Origin: Prinia subflava
Lineage: Eukaryota; Chordata; Aves; Passeriformes; Cisticolidae
Direction: 5' to 3'
Assembly (NCBI RefSeq): GCF_021018805.1
Contig: NC_086248.1
Location: 24,126,922 to 24,190,921 of the forward strand
Length of the DNA stretch: 64,000 bases
Part shown: one piece after another, positions 24,816 to 36,450 of the stretch
Position numbering within the stretch: the first letter of the stretch is position 1
Layout of the letters: every line of letters begins with the position of its first letter
The notes under the pieces: generated by a model
What the model was told of the DNA's origin: nothing
Database searches by the model: none
What the model saw: only the letters and a program-made list of their open reading frames with translations
Made by a program: the position numbers and the translations under genes

Positions 24816-27800
24816 AAGTAGGAAGGAAGAAGTAAGTAAGAAACAAGGACATTACATGGTGATAAAGGAAGGGTGAAGAAAGCAGCTGAAACACTAGCAT
24901 CATTTGAAGTTTTTTACAACAAAATGTTATTTGACAAGATAGCAAGGCTTTTGTGGCTATTGTGATAGAGTGGTTGGTGTATAGAGTTGGAAAATTGAGA
25001 TCACTAGGAATGGGCAGGAGAAGTGTCAGAGTGACCACAATGTTTTGTACACCATGCTACATAATACAAAAATTTGGAAAGTGCTTGTGGGAAGTACTTT
25101 TGGTAAATCACTAAAAAAGCCTAAAGTTGACCACAATCCTGAGAAAAGGCAAGCCCATGCCACACAGAGAGGTGGCCCTGATGGCTGATCTCCTGGAAGA
25201 CTAAGTTCACTGAATCATTGACTTTTGTTACAGTCATATCTGAAAGGTAAAGATGTCCATGGGGAGGAAAATACAGGCCTACTCAGAAGTATAGTCATTG
25301 TCTTCAAATATAAAGAGAGCGAGAGATTAAAATTTATCAGAAGAAGGCAAACAATCTGAAAATCTAGGAAAAAAGTTCTTTATTTAGGCAAACAAATCTT
25401 TCACATCTGTCCCTGCCTGCATGACCCACATACAGGGAAGGAATAGCAAATAGCATGTTTTCCAAAGAATGCACCTTTAGTAATTTTGAAATTGCTACGT
25501 GATATTAGTTACTATTGTCTATGTGAGAACTTAAAATACTATTTATTCAGATTTCTTTCGTTTAGATAAGCATTGGTTACACAGATTCATAGTTTTGTGT
25601 AAGCACAACACTGTACTGAATACATTTTTTTGCATCATTTTCCAGCACCCTTTTGTTCTACCAATATTTGCTTTTCTGTGTGTTTAGTTTTTTCCAAGGG
25701 CCATTACTCTTGACTAAGCAGCCCAGAAGCTGATCTTGATAGGCATGTAGAGCTGTGTATTATGCATAATGAAGGCCTGCAAACCCATTTTTATCCTTCT
25801 TTCTTTCTATTTTCTTTTTTTATTGCTTACAGAAATAACAACTAAAATATCAGTTTCTTGGTTTCAAAGGTATTCAGAATTAAATTTTGAAATACAAAAT
25901 AGACTTAAAGCCTGAATTAATTTATTATGAATATATTACTCATGCCAAGTATGCCTGTGGGATAAATGAATAGTTCACATTAAGTGTGGATAAATGGCAG
26001 GTAGAGTTATTCAGAAGGAAATGGAAAAGTCCTTTAAGCATTTGAAGTTCACCAGTCCAGGCACAAGTCTCCAATAGTATTTTTAGAATTCACATATCTG
26101 CATGCTAGTTAGCTTTGAGAAATTACATTTGAGCATCTGTTGAACCTACTTCTAGTCATGAAAACATGTTTGTGTCCATAATCTAACCCTAAAGGAAAAC
26201 AATTTGGAATAAAGCAAAAATGGGTAACTGCTGGGGAATCAGAATGTATTCACACATACTACAGAGTTAAAGACTTGTGGAGAATCCAAGTAAATCACGG
26301 TGAACTGGAAAACTCCAAGGCATAATGACTTATAACCAAAGTGTGTTTAAAACCTCAGGTACTTTTGAGAAAAAATGTGAGTGTTTCCATACAGTTGTAT
26401 AATTTCCATTGTGTGAGTGTAAAAAGATTGAGAGAAAAGAAGTGTGAGATCATTCAAAACAGTAAGTTAGAAGTTAACTTAAATGTGAGAAACTAAATAA
26501 ATCTCGTTAGGAAATATGCATCTTAAAAGATATTTTAATTGCTATACATCACCTCTAATATAAGCTACTAACAGCAACTTAAGTATCACAATATTGTAAA
26601 GATTACCTGGCAACTTCTCTGTTTATTCCTGCAAAAAATAATGACATCCCTCTGCAATATTGCAGCCAATATGCCTGAAATTCCATTTTTCTTGTAGGTG
26701 TTTAGAACAGATAAAATCTATGTATGATATAGAGCTAGAAAGAATTCAGAGTTTCCCTATTTTGTATCTGTCTCTTCTGCTCTAGTGCTCACCATATTTG
26801 TCCAATAAGTAATATGCTGTGAATTTGTTCTGAAGACCAATATTAAAATAGTCACAGAAAAAGCCAATCAGTCAGAAAGTGCACATTTTATGAATAAATC
26901 TAATTATGGGCAACTGTAGTAAATTATTAGCTAATAGGTCAACTGCTAGATTTCAGAATTAATATGATCATCACTGCTACCTTTTATGTTTTCTCCAGCA
27001 AATTCATAGACAAACTTAAAGATCTTCACTCTTCCCAAGAAATATTTCTGTTCAAAGAGAATGGTATAGGTGAAGGAGGACGTTCCAAAACAATGCTGAG
27101 TTTTAAAACTGAGAAAGAAATTTAACATTTCAATATTCTATCTCCTTCACATGTAGCTAGAAAGGTTGTTATTTATAAATTACTAGCTTTGTTTACCAGC
27201 ACTATGATAAAATTCCTAGATTAGTGTGCTTCTGTTTTATTTAACTAAAGTACTCTCCCTACTTTCTTACCTATGTCTTAATTTTAATGCAATATATCTC
27301 AATCAGGGATGTCTTGTGCTTCAGTTGTTTGTCATTAAGGGAGTGGGATAGTATCTAAATTTGCTTCTCTTCATTACTTTGACCTCACCAAGTGGAGACT
27401 CACTGGGAGATGATGTCTATATTCACCTATCTGTTGTCCCATAAATTTAAGGAATTGAATTGAAGATGGACTACTTTGTTTAAATTCCCACATCAATATA
27501 GAAGATTTCAAAGAACATCTGGCTTTATGGTGCATTAGGGAATAAAAATATAATGGGACGAGCTGAGTCTTGTAGAATTGCTGGTAGAATTGTCTCATCT
27601 TGGTTAGCCATTGTAAAAGTTTCCACAAACCCTGCTCTTTCAAAGGCAATGCCTCCTCTAGAGTCCTCATCAGTCCTCTAGTCTTGTCCACTCCTTGTCC
27701 ATGTTAGTGATGGTTCCTTTTAGGATACCATCTTTGTACCCTGAAATGCTTTGAATCTTGCTGTAAGATAAACAACTGGCTGAATACTCATTTATCCAGA

Positions 27801-28558
27801 CACGCATTCTAGTTTGTAATAGTTGTTACTTCAGCACAATAAATAAAGGGATAACATATGACCATGGACTGTATATATGAAGATATATTGATTTAATATC
27901 CATTAAGAAATATTGTATTTATTTGTGAATTGCCTTTCAGGAAACTGTTGCTTATTTATTTTTATCCTCATTTATAGAAGCCTTGCCACAATGAAGTGCT
28001 GCGATCTATATAGCAAATATATTTCACTGCCTGCACAGGAAAAAGTATAAGTGAAAATACCATTTCACTTGAAATTTTCTTTTATACAGGATTTCAAATA
28101 CAGAGCCTAGTGGACTAAATGAATTCACACTAGCTGAACCATACAGTGTTGTTTTTTTCAAACAATACCAAGCATGATGAAACACAATTTACTGTCATCC
28201 ATACATGCACAGAGTAAAGATTCCCTTGTTTCTTAAATCTGGTACACGTATCATTTAATAAATAAAAATGGATTAACCCATCTGTCACTTGTTTTTCTGA
28301 AAACATTGGGATCTGTTTTGACAGAAAATAGAATAACTTTCAGTATATCAGCACTATCTATTTTTAAGGGTCTTGAGAAACTGAGATTAAAAGAACTTTG
28401 TTCCTAAAACTAGATATGGCCATTAGTGAGAAACTAGTTAGCTTTTGAAGAGAACATCACTTAGATTTACATGTTTTAACAAGTCTTATTAAATATGATA
28501 ATTCTGTAAAGGAATTAAAGATTTATCTTAATAGAGAATATAAAGCAATAAATCCCCA
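24816..28558. other. Unique AT-rich noncoding DNA
   Basis: No repeat, exon or RNA gene recognised. An open frame of 105 codons at 27374-27691 (minus) has no domain. Confidence 0.55.
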
Positions 28559-29058
28559 TGTCAGGTTGGTGAGGGGACAAATTCGATTCAGTGCTGGTAT
28601 CTCAGTGAGCAGCTGCAGTGGGAGCCCAGACTGAGTTCTGGGAGCCCAAGCCCAAAGCAAAAGGCTGGGAATTGCTGGCCCTTTGCAAAACAAAGGGCCT
28701 GGGGACCTGTGGCCTGGCCAGGGGACCAGACTGGGAGGCTTTCCCAGGAAAGCCCAGGATTTTTCTCTTCCTGTGAGGACTATGAGGGGATAAATGTCCA
28801 GAGCTTCCCTTTTTTGAGGTCCATCTTTGGAGGCATCATCTTGAGCTGGTCTTGTGTTATTTAGTTACTACACCAAGATTAAATTATTTTGAGGATTGGT
28901 TCATCTGAGACTCTGTTGTGGGAATCTGTTTTTCAGCCAGCTCAGAGCCTGATGTGACCGTGTGAGTGTGGGGGTGCAGCTGCAAAGGCACCTCGGTCCC
29001 AGCTCAGGTGAGCGAGTGTGACTGGCAGAGTGGCTCCTGGATGGACAGGCAAGGATGT
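28559..29058 (+). mobile_element. GC-rich LTR-like insertion
   Basis: About 500 bases that differ sharply in composition from the AT-rich flanks. It starts TGTCAGGTTGG and has GGGAGCCCA repeated twice within 30 bases. It then shows an AT-rich dip with a weak poly-A-like word (ATTAAATTA) at about 28880, and after that a T-rich and GC-rich tail resembling R-U5. This general order is that of a solo LTR of the songbird type. No clear CA end or target duplication could be fixed, and an alternative is an unrelated old GC-rich repeat. Confidence 0.4.
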
Positions 29059-29644
29059 TTCCTTAACAAAATATACTGCCTTTTCAATAGATTGAATTAA
29101 TATATTGAGTCATGATTCATTCTGAAATGAACAGATGTCTTTTAGTTACTAAACTCAGAGGGACAAGGTTTCTGCTGTTTCTGCTGTTGCCAAGTAGTGA
29201 GAATCTAGACAGGGTGGTTCATCTTCTGTTCAATAAAGATTTTGTCTGGAAAGGTGGATGAAGAAATTGAATGGAAAATCAGGGTAGGAAGAGAAAGAGA
29301 GAGATTGAGAAAGACGGAAGAAAATGCAATCTGCAGAACCTATGAACACAGAGTTCCCTTGTGCCTGGCTTGTTCTTTATTTTTCTCTATCAGTTACAGA
29401 ATACGTTCCTGTTGCAAGAATGCCCTTCTGGAGTAGATGTAGAAATATTTATCTAGAAAACCTTATCTTTCAGCCTTCCAGGCTAAAAGATAAGTATTGA
29501 CAAAAATTCACTTTAGTGAATAAAAAGTATGGGTTACAGCAATAACAAAAATAATGATCTTAATCAAAATCATGAAATTGATGTATGTGTCCCAGCTTTT
29601 GTGAATTTTAAATGACACAAAGATACAAATGAACAATACCCTTG
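29059..29644. other. Unique noncoding DNA
   Basis: AT-rich sequence with a short A/G-rich run at about 29280-29320. No gene recognised. Confidence 0.5.
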
Positions 29645-29765
29645 TGTTCATAGAATCATGTAATATCCTGAATTGATGGGACTCACAAGGGTCATCTGGT
29701 CTGACTCCTTGCTCTGGACACCCCAAAAATCTCACCATGTGGTACTGTCCAAAAGCTTTAATTTT
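29645..29765 (-). mobile_element. CR1 LINE 3' end, minus strand
   Basis: Plus-strand order CATAGAATCATG, AATATCCTGAATTGATGGGA, CTCACAAGGGTCATCTGGTC, TGACTCCTTGCTCTGGACAC, then CTGTCCAAAAGCTTT. This is the reverse complement of the 3' end of the bird CR1 type whose sense strand runs through GTCCAGAGCAAGGAGT and ends CATGATTCTATG. About 120 bases, 5'-truncated. It differs from the 24.56 and 58.13 kb tails, so at least two CR1 subfamilies are present. Confidence 0.85.
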
Positions 29766-32484
29766 CAATTAGTCTGCTTGGCAAACTTTTGACTAGCAGT
29801 TAAGACCCTAAGGAGGAGGGGGTCGTGGAAAAATTCAAAGTTGATTTTTCTGTTTGCGTCTTTCAAGTTTTATAGGACTGTAATTCTTCACCATTATAAA
29901 CTCTTCTGAATCTTTCCTGTGAAGATGGGGAGCAAGGCAGAAATGTGGGTGAGAGGCTAGACACTAGGTTTGCCTTTGTTTCTTTGCTGTTTACTTTCAC
30001 CTTCTTCTCTCAGACTACTTAGGGCGTGGTGAGTCACAGTTCTGCACATCGCTTCTTTGAAAAAGCTGTTTTAAAAGATGAACTTACTGCAAATTTTAGG
30101 TCTCATGTAGGAAAATTTTATTTCCTCTGGTATCCTTGAAACATACAGTATAAGTAATCATATAGACTTTCTGAACCATTTGAAAATGTCTTTTCTTATT
30201 ATTAAAAAATACTGGCATATCCAGTTGGCCCTTTTTTCTTGAATAACTGCTTAGATGCTTTTCCTCTGAACAGGACAGGCTGTGATCTAAAGCCAGTCAA
30301 CATGGCCTGTCCTCAGAAAGCAGCAGCAGAAAAAGAGACTGCAGTTTAACATTTGTTCACTGTCTCTTCCATGCATCTGTAAATTCCTCCTTCTTGCTTT
30401 CCTTCTCATGAAATTCTTGGTTTTTTGGGGATCTTAAAAGGAAGCTGTACATGAGCCCAACACAGGGAGAAGATGATTTATGAGAGGGAAGATTGTCTCC
30501 TGTGAGAGTGAAACCTTCTGCTAGGTAAGCTCATGAGAACTCCTGTTAACAAGAAAAAGAAAGCTCATTTGTAGGCGACCTGAAACGTGTGCAGGGAAGA
30601 GAGATTGCATTTCTTGTCTGAATAGATAAATAGCATAATAAATTCAGTGGGTATTATGTTAGTCCTTAGTTGGTATTTAGCTAATTTAATAGGATTGGGA
30701 AGGTCTCATAACAACAATTGTAACTAAATTCTAGACAAAATCCTGTATTAATGGTAAATACTGATTTCAAAGGGTGTGCAAACAAGAAATTTGTCCTTGT
30801 TCATGTAATTTTATGAAATCTCTTTACCATAATGTGCTGCACCAAGTAAATAAAATACTCATCTCCAAAACCAGAGCATTCTTCAAACATTTCACACCTT
30901 GTATTTTTTATAAAATACTTACCACTTGTAAAAATAACACTGTAAAAAAACACCCCTTTATCTTCATCTAAACATCTAATCTATACAATTAGTTGTTAAT
31001 GAACAGGAGTTTTCTGGTTTGGTTTGACTTTTGAAGGAAGAATCTGTAGATTGTAGCATTATTTTCTAACTATTTTGCTGATAAATATTAATTTACTCCT
31101 CCTCTACTTCTTTTTGCAAACCTGCCAGAGATTAAACAGATATACAGGAGATGGCAGAAGACGCACACAAAATTTGGATGGTGTGCTCGGCATCCTCAAA
31201 AACACTTGGTGGAGCAAATGAGAGTTTAAAGAGAGTATCCTAATTAGTATTGGCGGTCAGGGACAGATGCAGAGGTTTGAAAACTGTGAATAGAGGAAAT
31301 CATTAGGAAACTTGGGTTAAAGAAATGGAACTTTAACACTGAGCCAGGCAAAATTCCCACAGAAGCTGAAGTCTGCATTGTAGCACAAAGTATCTGCACA
31401 AAGTAATCTGCACAAAACCCCATATGTTATATCATCGCTCTTTCAAATTTGTAACAACCTTTTTTAGAACAATGATGCTTTCACAGAACAGCAATGGAAA
31501 AACAAACATCTTGCTTCTTTTGAAGAAAATGAGCTGTCATTTTAGCTGCACCTTTGAGATCAACTTTGCTTGATATTTTGTTCCCCTGCTGCCTATTCCT
31601 GAATTGAGACTCTTGCTTTCACTTGAAAACTTCACATAAAATCTCTGGGAATTTACCAATATTAAGCACTATGGGCATTGTTTCAAATAGCAGTAGGGAT
31701 GTTTTAAAAACACTTTCAAAATACCTGATAGCAGAGTGGACAGTTTAGGACAAGGAAAGCCCTGGTTTTTTTTGACAAAAAATGAACCAGAATCCATATA
31801 TAAATAAATAAAATATGGAAGCATATGCAGGAGATGGCAAAAAGCTTGTACAAGGAGGAAAGTGGGAAGCTCCTGAAAAGTCCGTGGTGATGTTCTAAGC
31901 AGATAAGTCATGGCAGTTAACAATAATATGGTCACACTCAACCCAAATGTATTATGCCAAAAGGATCCAGTGGAATAAAGCAGGTCCATGCTCATAGCCA
32001 AAAAATGAGCTATTAAATTGACTTTTAAGGTAATTTGAATATCTGCAGCTTTTTTGCAAGTTCAAACACAAGTGTTTCTGTAAAAAGGTTATATACTACC
32101 AACATTCTTAAGTGCCCTCCAAGGCTCTTGGCAGTGAAGCTCAACATTGCATGTGAAAAACAAATTTCTTGAACACCACAGCCAGCACAGTTTTATTCAG
32201 AAACAATATTTGTTTCCTGTCCTTCATTATAAAAGAAAATAAGGAACTTTTTACCCCATTATTTCTCTATGCATGCTCCTGTTTCATAAGGAAACCAAAT
32301 TGTCTGTGGATGGCTTTGGTGTGTGCTTCACTTTGTCATCAGTCAGTGAATCAGTTACTAGCAAATACATTTTTTTCCCTGCAGATCTTAAAGAGAAGCA
32401 CCTTCATTTCTGATCTGAAACCTATGCTACTTTCCAACTTTTCTCTGTTATCTTCTCTTTTGTGCCGTCAATTGCTGTGGAAGT

Positions 32485-32517
32485 AAAAAAAAAAAAAAAA
32501 AAGGGGAAAAAAAAAAA
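32485..32517. repeat. A18-G4-A11 purine tract
   Basis: Eighteen A, four G, then eleven A. There is no upstream AATAAA or transcript-like sequence to make it a retrocopy tail. Confidence 0.95.
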
Positions 32518-32911
32518 GCCTAATAGAAAAGAAACAAATCCCTTCATAGATCTAACTGGGAAATTCAATGGATGGTTAATGGAAAGAAATTACCTGGTTT
32601 GACACAAGATATCTATGTTGTGTTAACAGACTTACTTTGATGTGTTTGGTTTTTGAATTGAAAGCTGTAAGAGGTCATTCTAGGATTCTTAAAATCACTT
32701 ATGATAATGGATGTCTTGGTGTTGACTATTTTGATAGGATGCTTTGTGAAGCCTTTTAATAAGGAACACAAACTTCCTACTGTTGTATCAAATATGCAAC
32801 AAATTTAAAGAAAATGAAAGAAGTTTATCCAGAAAAATAAAATGCCTCAAATGTATTTGGGAGGTACACACAGGAGTGCAGAACCCACATAAAATAACTA
32901 TGTTCAAGGAG

Positions 32912-32955
32912 CATGCTTATTCATGTATTATTTCATGCTTATTCATGTATTATTT
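32912..32955. repeat. 22-bp perfect tandem duplication
   Basis: The 22-base unit starting CATGCTTATTCATG occurs twice in direct succession with no mismatch (32912-32933 and 32934-32955). Confidence 0.95.
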
Positions 32956-35013
32956 TTTTTCTCTGTCCATCCACTCAGATATGATAGAACAAAAGACAGC
33001 AGAGAGTTTGTTGTATTTCAGAATGTTTATTTTTGTCACTAAAAACATTAATTCCATCTCGATCTTCTTCGAAGTTGGTGGCTTTCTGTGACTCATTGTG
33101 ATTGTGTCAAAACAGAAATAACATGGATTAATCCTTTTATCTAACCTGACAGTCAACAGCTCTTTGCTCTACCAGCCACCACAGACCTTGTAGGTGCTCA
33201 TACATCTTTTGTTCTTGAACACATATTTGTTTTCCAGGCATTGTTTTCAGCAGGTATCTGCAAGAGTTCAGTTATACCTGAAACTTTGTGTTTTATCTGC
33301 TCTTTCTTCAAATACCCATTCTTCTTCAGCTTTTTACAGTTACTTGTTAGAACACATGGAAATTGAACACGTGTCAGGTGATAGCTCATGTGTGAATAGT
33401 TTATATCTACTCAGTGTTAACACACAGCTTTACATTTATGGGTAGCTGCCTCAGTTTTCATCACAGCCTTTACTTCATTTCACTACTTGTTCCAACTACC
33501 TTTCCTGTTATTGCTCTGTTTTCTGACGTCTCCTGTTGCTCTGCTCATCTGCTCAACTTCAAATAATGCTACCTATAAGATATCATTCCTTATTTGATTA
33601 AACATCATGTAATCAAACCCACAGATTTTGGATCCAATTAATTGTATGATGATTGATTTCATTGTTTTGTCAAAATTTAACAGGAAATAAATAATTTTCA
33701 TAAAGTGAGTCACATAAATCAGGAAACAAGTTCATGACAAATAGATAGTGAGAAAGCAGTATCTGCAAGAAGTAAGGAATTTGTTATATACCACATGGGG
33801 AATTTCAACAACGACTCAGGTCTAGATGAGAGGAGGGTCTCTGAAGGCTCACTTGGGCATGGGTGGATCTAAATCACTTGCTATGGAAATATGGTTGTAC
33901 AGAGTAAAATACCTCACTTTCTGTTAGAAATGTCTCATATTAAAAACATCAGAAAGAAAAATGATCCGTTGATTAACCTTTATCATGTTTCTTCTGATAA
34001 TGCATTTCTGACACCTCCAGCTTTCTTTGAAATGTTGTATGGTGTTTTATATTCTCTCCTGAAATATACTCTCTGAACTTTTGTTACAAATCCCTTTGTT
34101 ACTATGGAAGCTGAAGGCTGTAGAAACCCATTCTTCTTCATCTTTCCCTTTGTTTTCTCTTACCATTTCAGATGTCTTGACCTTAGAGAGGATTGGTTTT
34201 ACACTTAAAATTACCAATAGATTAATGTCAATTAGGTTTTAGTGAAATATAAAAATAGCAACATTGTTGGTTAAGATCTACCAACCTCCATTTGGATGGT
34301 GAATTCTACAATGAATCCTAAAGAAAGAGAATAATCAATGTATTAGTATAATAAGTCATCAAAAAAATCTTATACCTCTGCCAGCTGCTAATATCCTAAA
34401 GTCTGCTCTCTGAAATGTAGCACCTCAGAACAGAGCAGGAGAGAGACTGTGGGCATATTCTGTTGACCACAGATTGCTAATAACCAATAGTATTTCTGAC
34501 TGCTGGAGCACATGGGAGTTCTCTCAAGGACTTTCAGGTAAAATCTAGGCTGTTAGGTGTTGAAGTTACTCTGGTTTCCAAAACCTCTTCCACAAAGAAC
34601 TACAAAAAATAAATTTTGTCTCCCACATTACTCGTACCCTTCCAGAAGATCTTTGGGAGTTTAAGTATGATTTATCTGGTTTTAGCAGGACCTCTAATAG
34701 TACGTGCACTGCAATCATAACCACCAAACTCATGACACTACAGAATGGGATGACTTCTGGAGAAAGAATAAATACCTCCAGCTGTATGGTAGTGAATTGA
34801 GTTTGTGCAGCCAGTTTGGGTAGTGAGGGGCTACAGTGGTGGCATCTGTGAGATGCTGCCAGAAGTTTCCTCCATGTCCAGCAGAGCCAATCCCAGCCAG
34901 CTCCAGGATGGACATGCTGCTGGTCAAGGCTGGGCTAATCAGAAATTGTGGTTATGCCTCTGTGATAACATAGTTAAGAAGAGAAATAAAGTGATTGCAC
35001 AGTTTTACTTGCA

Positions 35014-35019
35014 ACAAGG
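35014..35019 (+). repeat. Target-site duplication, left copy
   Basis: ACAAGG immediately before the TGTGGCAG start of the nested LTR. It pairs with ACAAGC at 35585-35590 (5 of 6 identical). Six bases is the duplication length of ERVK/beta-type integration. Confidence 0.65.
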
Positions 35020-35584
35020 TGTGGCAGTGTATTAATTTAATCGGTTATGCTTTGTATATTTTTGTACTCATTTGGTTCTCTGTACCCCACTCCCCTGATG
35101 GTTCCTTTGTTTAACTCACATGACTCCTGTCTGCACCTGCACCTGTTATGCGGCACATGGTTAGCTGTCTGTTATTTTTTCCCGCCTTTGTAAATCCCTC
35201 CTATTTTCTCCTGATTGGTCCAAGTCATGTTCTCCTACCCCCGGGTCCCCTAGCAACTTGCCCTGGTTGGCCAGCAGTGACTGACCACTCCCTTTGCCCC
35301 CCCCGACTCGCCCCTGACAAAAACCCACCGCACACTCCTCCCCCCAAACAGTCCCGGGCTGAGGAGGTGTTTGTAATAAGCCCTCTGTTCGTCTGGAATT
35401 TGTTTCCTCCTTTCGTTCCACTGCCTGTCGAATCTCCATTGCTCACACGAGCCCCTGATAGGACAAGAACCCACAGGAGTCAGCTCTGCTTGTGCTGCTC
35501 GCGGTCTGACCCCCCTACGACGTCTGTCGCGGTATCCGGGCTGGCCGGCGACAGAGCCGTCGGCTCTGAGTGAGCACCCCGACA
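35020..35584 (+). mobile_element. Nested solo LTR, ERVK-like
   Basis: A 565-base LTR beginning TGTGGCAGTG and ending CCCCGACA, with a 5-of-6 matching target duplication on both sides. The 5' half is U3-like and contains ATTGGTCC (inverted CCAAT) near 35213. A C-rich block follows, then a poly-A-like AATAAG at 35375 and a GC-rich, CpG-containing U5-like end. It lies inside the ERVL-like LTR and is therefore younger than it. There are no gag, pol or env remnants, so it is a solo LTR. Several overlapping open frames on both strands (35148-35588) reflect low stop density in GC-rich DNA and are not genes. Confidence 0.8.
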
Positions 35585-35590
35585 ACAAGC
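35585..35590 (+). repeat. Target-site duplication, right copy
   Basis: ACAAGC directly after the CGACA end of the nested LTR; partner of 35014-35019. Confidence 0.65.
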
Positions 35591-36264
35591 AAGAGCAGAG
35601 TGAGAATATGTGAGAGAAGCAGCTCTGCAGAGACCCAGATCACTGGAGAAGGAGGGGCAGGAGGTGCTCCAGGTGCCAGAGCTGAGATTCCTCTGCAGCC
35701 CGTGGTGGGACCATGGTGAGGCAGCTGTGCCCCTGCAGTCCATGGAGAGCCACAGGGGTGCAGAGATCCACCTGCAGCCCAAGGAGGAGCCCCATTCCAG
35801 ATCAGCTGGATGCCTGAAAGGAGGCTGTGATCCAGCCTGTGCTGGAGCTGACTCCTGATAGGGACCTGTAGACCTGTGGAGAGAGGGGTCCACACTGGAG
35901 CAGGTTTTCTGGTGGGACTTGTGACCCATGCTGGAACAGGCTATGCCTGGAGGACTTCACCCAGTGGAGGAGTGACCCATGTTGGAGCAGTTTGTGGAGA
36001 ACTGTCTCTTGTGAGATGGATTCACGTTGCAGAAGTTTATGGGGAGCTATTTGCCATGGGAGGCACCCCACACTGGAGCAGGGAAGGCCTCCTCCTCCTG
36101 ATCAGCAGCAGAAACAACCTGTGATGAACCAACCATAATCTCCCATTCCCTGTGTCCTTGCACTACTGGAGGAAGGAGGTAGAGCTGGGAAGGAGGGAGG
36201 GGTGGGGGAAGGTATTTGTAAGGTTTTAGTTTACTTCTCTTTATCCTGCTCTGATTTTGTTAGT

Positions 36265-36270
36265 AATAAA
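36265..36270 (+). terminator. Poly-A signal of ERVL-like LTR
   Basis: AATAAA within TTAGTAATAAATTTAATT, at the position expected in this LTR class, about 185 bases before its 3' end. Confidence 0.6.
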
Positions 36271-36450
36271 TTTAATTAAGATCTCTAATTCAAGTCTATT
36301 TTGCTAATGACAGTATCGGTTGAGTGATCTTTCCTGGTCCTTATGAATCCACGAACCCTTTGTTATATTTTCTCTCTCCTGTCCAGCTGCAGAGGGAAGT
36401 GATAGTTTGACAAGGCAGTGGAGCACAACCCTCTCTGGTGCTAGGTACTA

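Larger units (their letters stand above)
29766..34782. other. Unique AT-rich noncoding DNA
   Basis: Five kilobases with no recognised element. It includes the A18-G4-A11 tract and a 22-base duplication annotated separately. A hydrophobic minus-strand open frame of 110 codons (31669-32001) has no known domain and no supporting context. Confidence 0.55.
34783..36450 (+). mobile_element. ERVL-like LTR, split by a nested ERVK-like LTR
   Basis: The two outer pieces, 34783-35019 and 35585-36450, read as one bird ERVL-type LTR in plus orientation. The left piece has GAGATGCTGCCAGAAGTTTCC, CCATGTCCAGCAGAGCC and CTCTGTGATAACATA. The right piece continues AGAGTGAGAATATGTGAGAG, then several loosely repeated CACACTGGAGCAG / CATGTTGGAGCAG / CAGCCC blocks, a poly-A signal at 36265 and the typical tail with TGAGTGATCTTTCCTGGTCC and TTGTTATATTTTCTCTCTCC. 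The repeated GGAGCAG blocks are a known feature of this LTR class. The ends are decayed, so 34783 and 36450 are approximate. No internal viral genes are attached. Without the inserted LTR the element is about 1.1 kb. Confidence 0.75.

Noticed and set aside
24448..25038. Longest open frame (196 codons, minus strand)
   Set aside because: It reads through a CR1 tail and the GC-rich segment next to it, has no domain, and has no sign of splicing or a promoter.
31669..32001. Hydrophobic 110-codon minus-strand frame resembling a membrane protein
   Set aside because: AT-rich DNA readily encodes F/L/I/Y-rich frames; no topology, family or context supports it.
35148..35929. Cluster of overlapping open frames on both strands
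   Set aside because: All fall in the nested LTRs, where stop codons are rare because of high GC; none resembles a viral or host protein.
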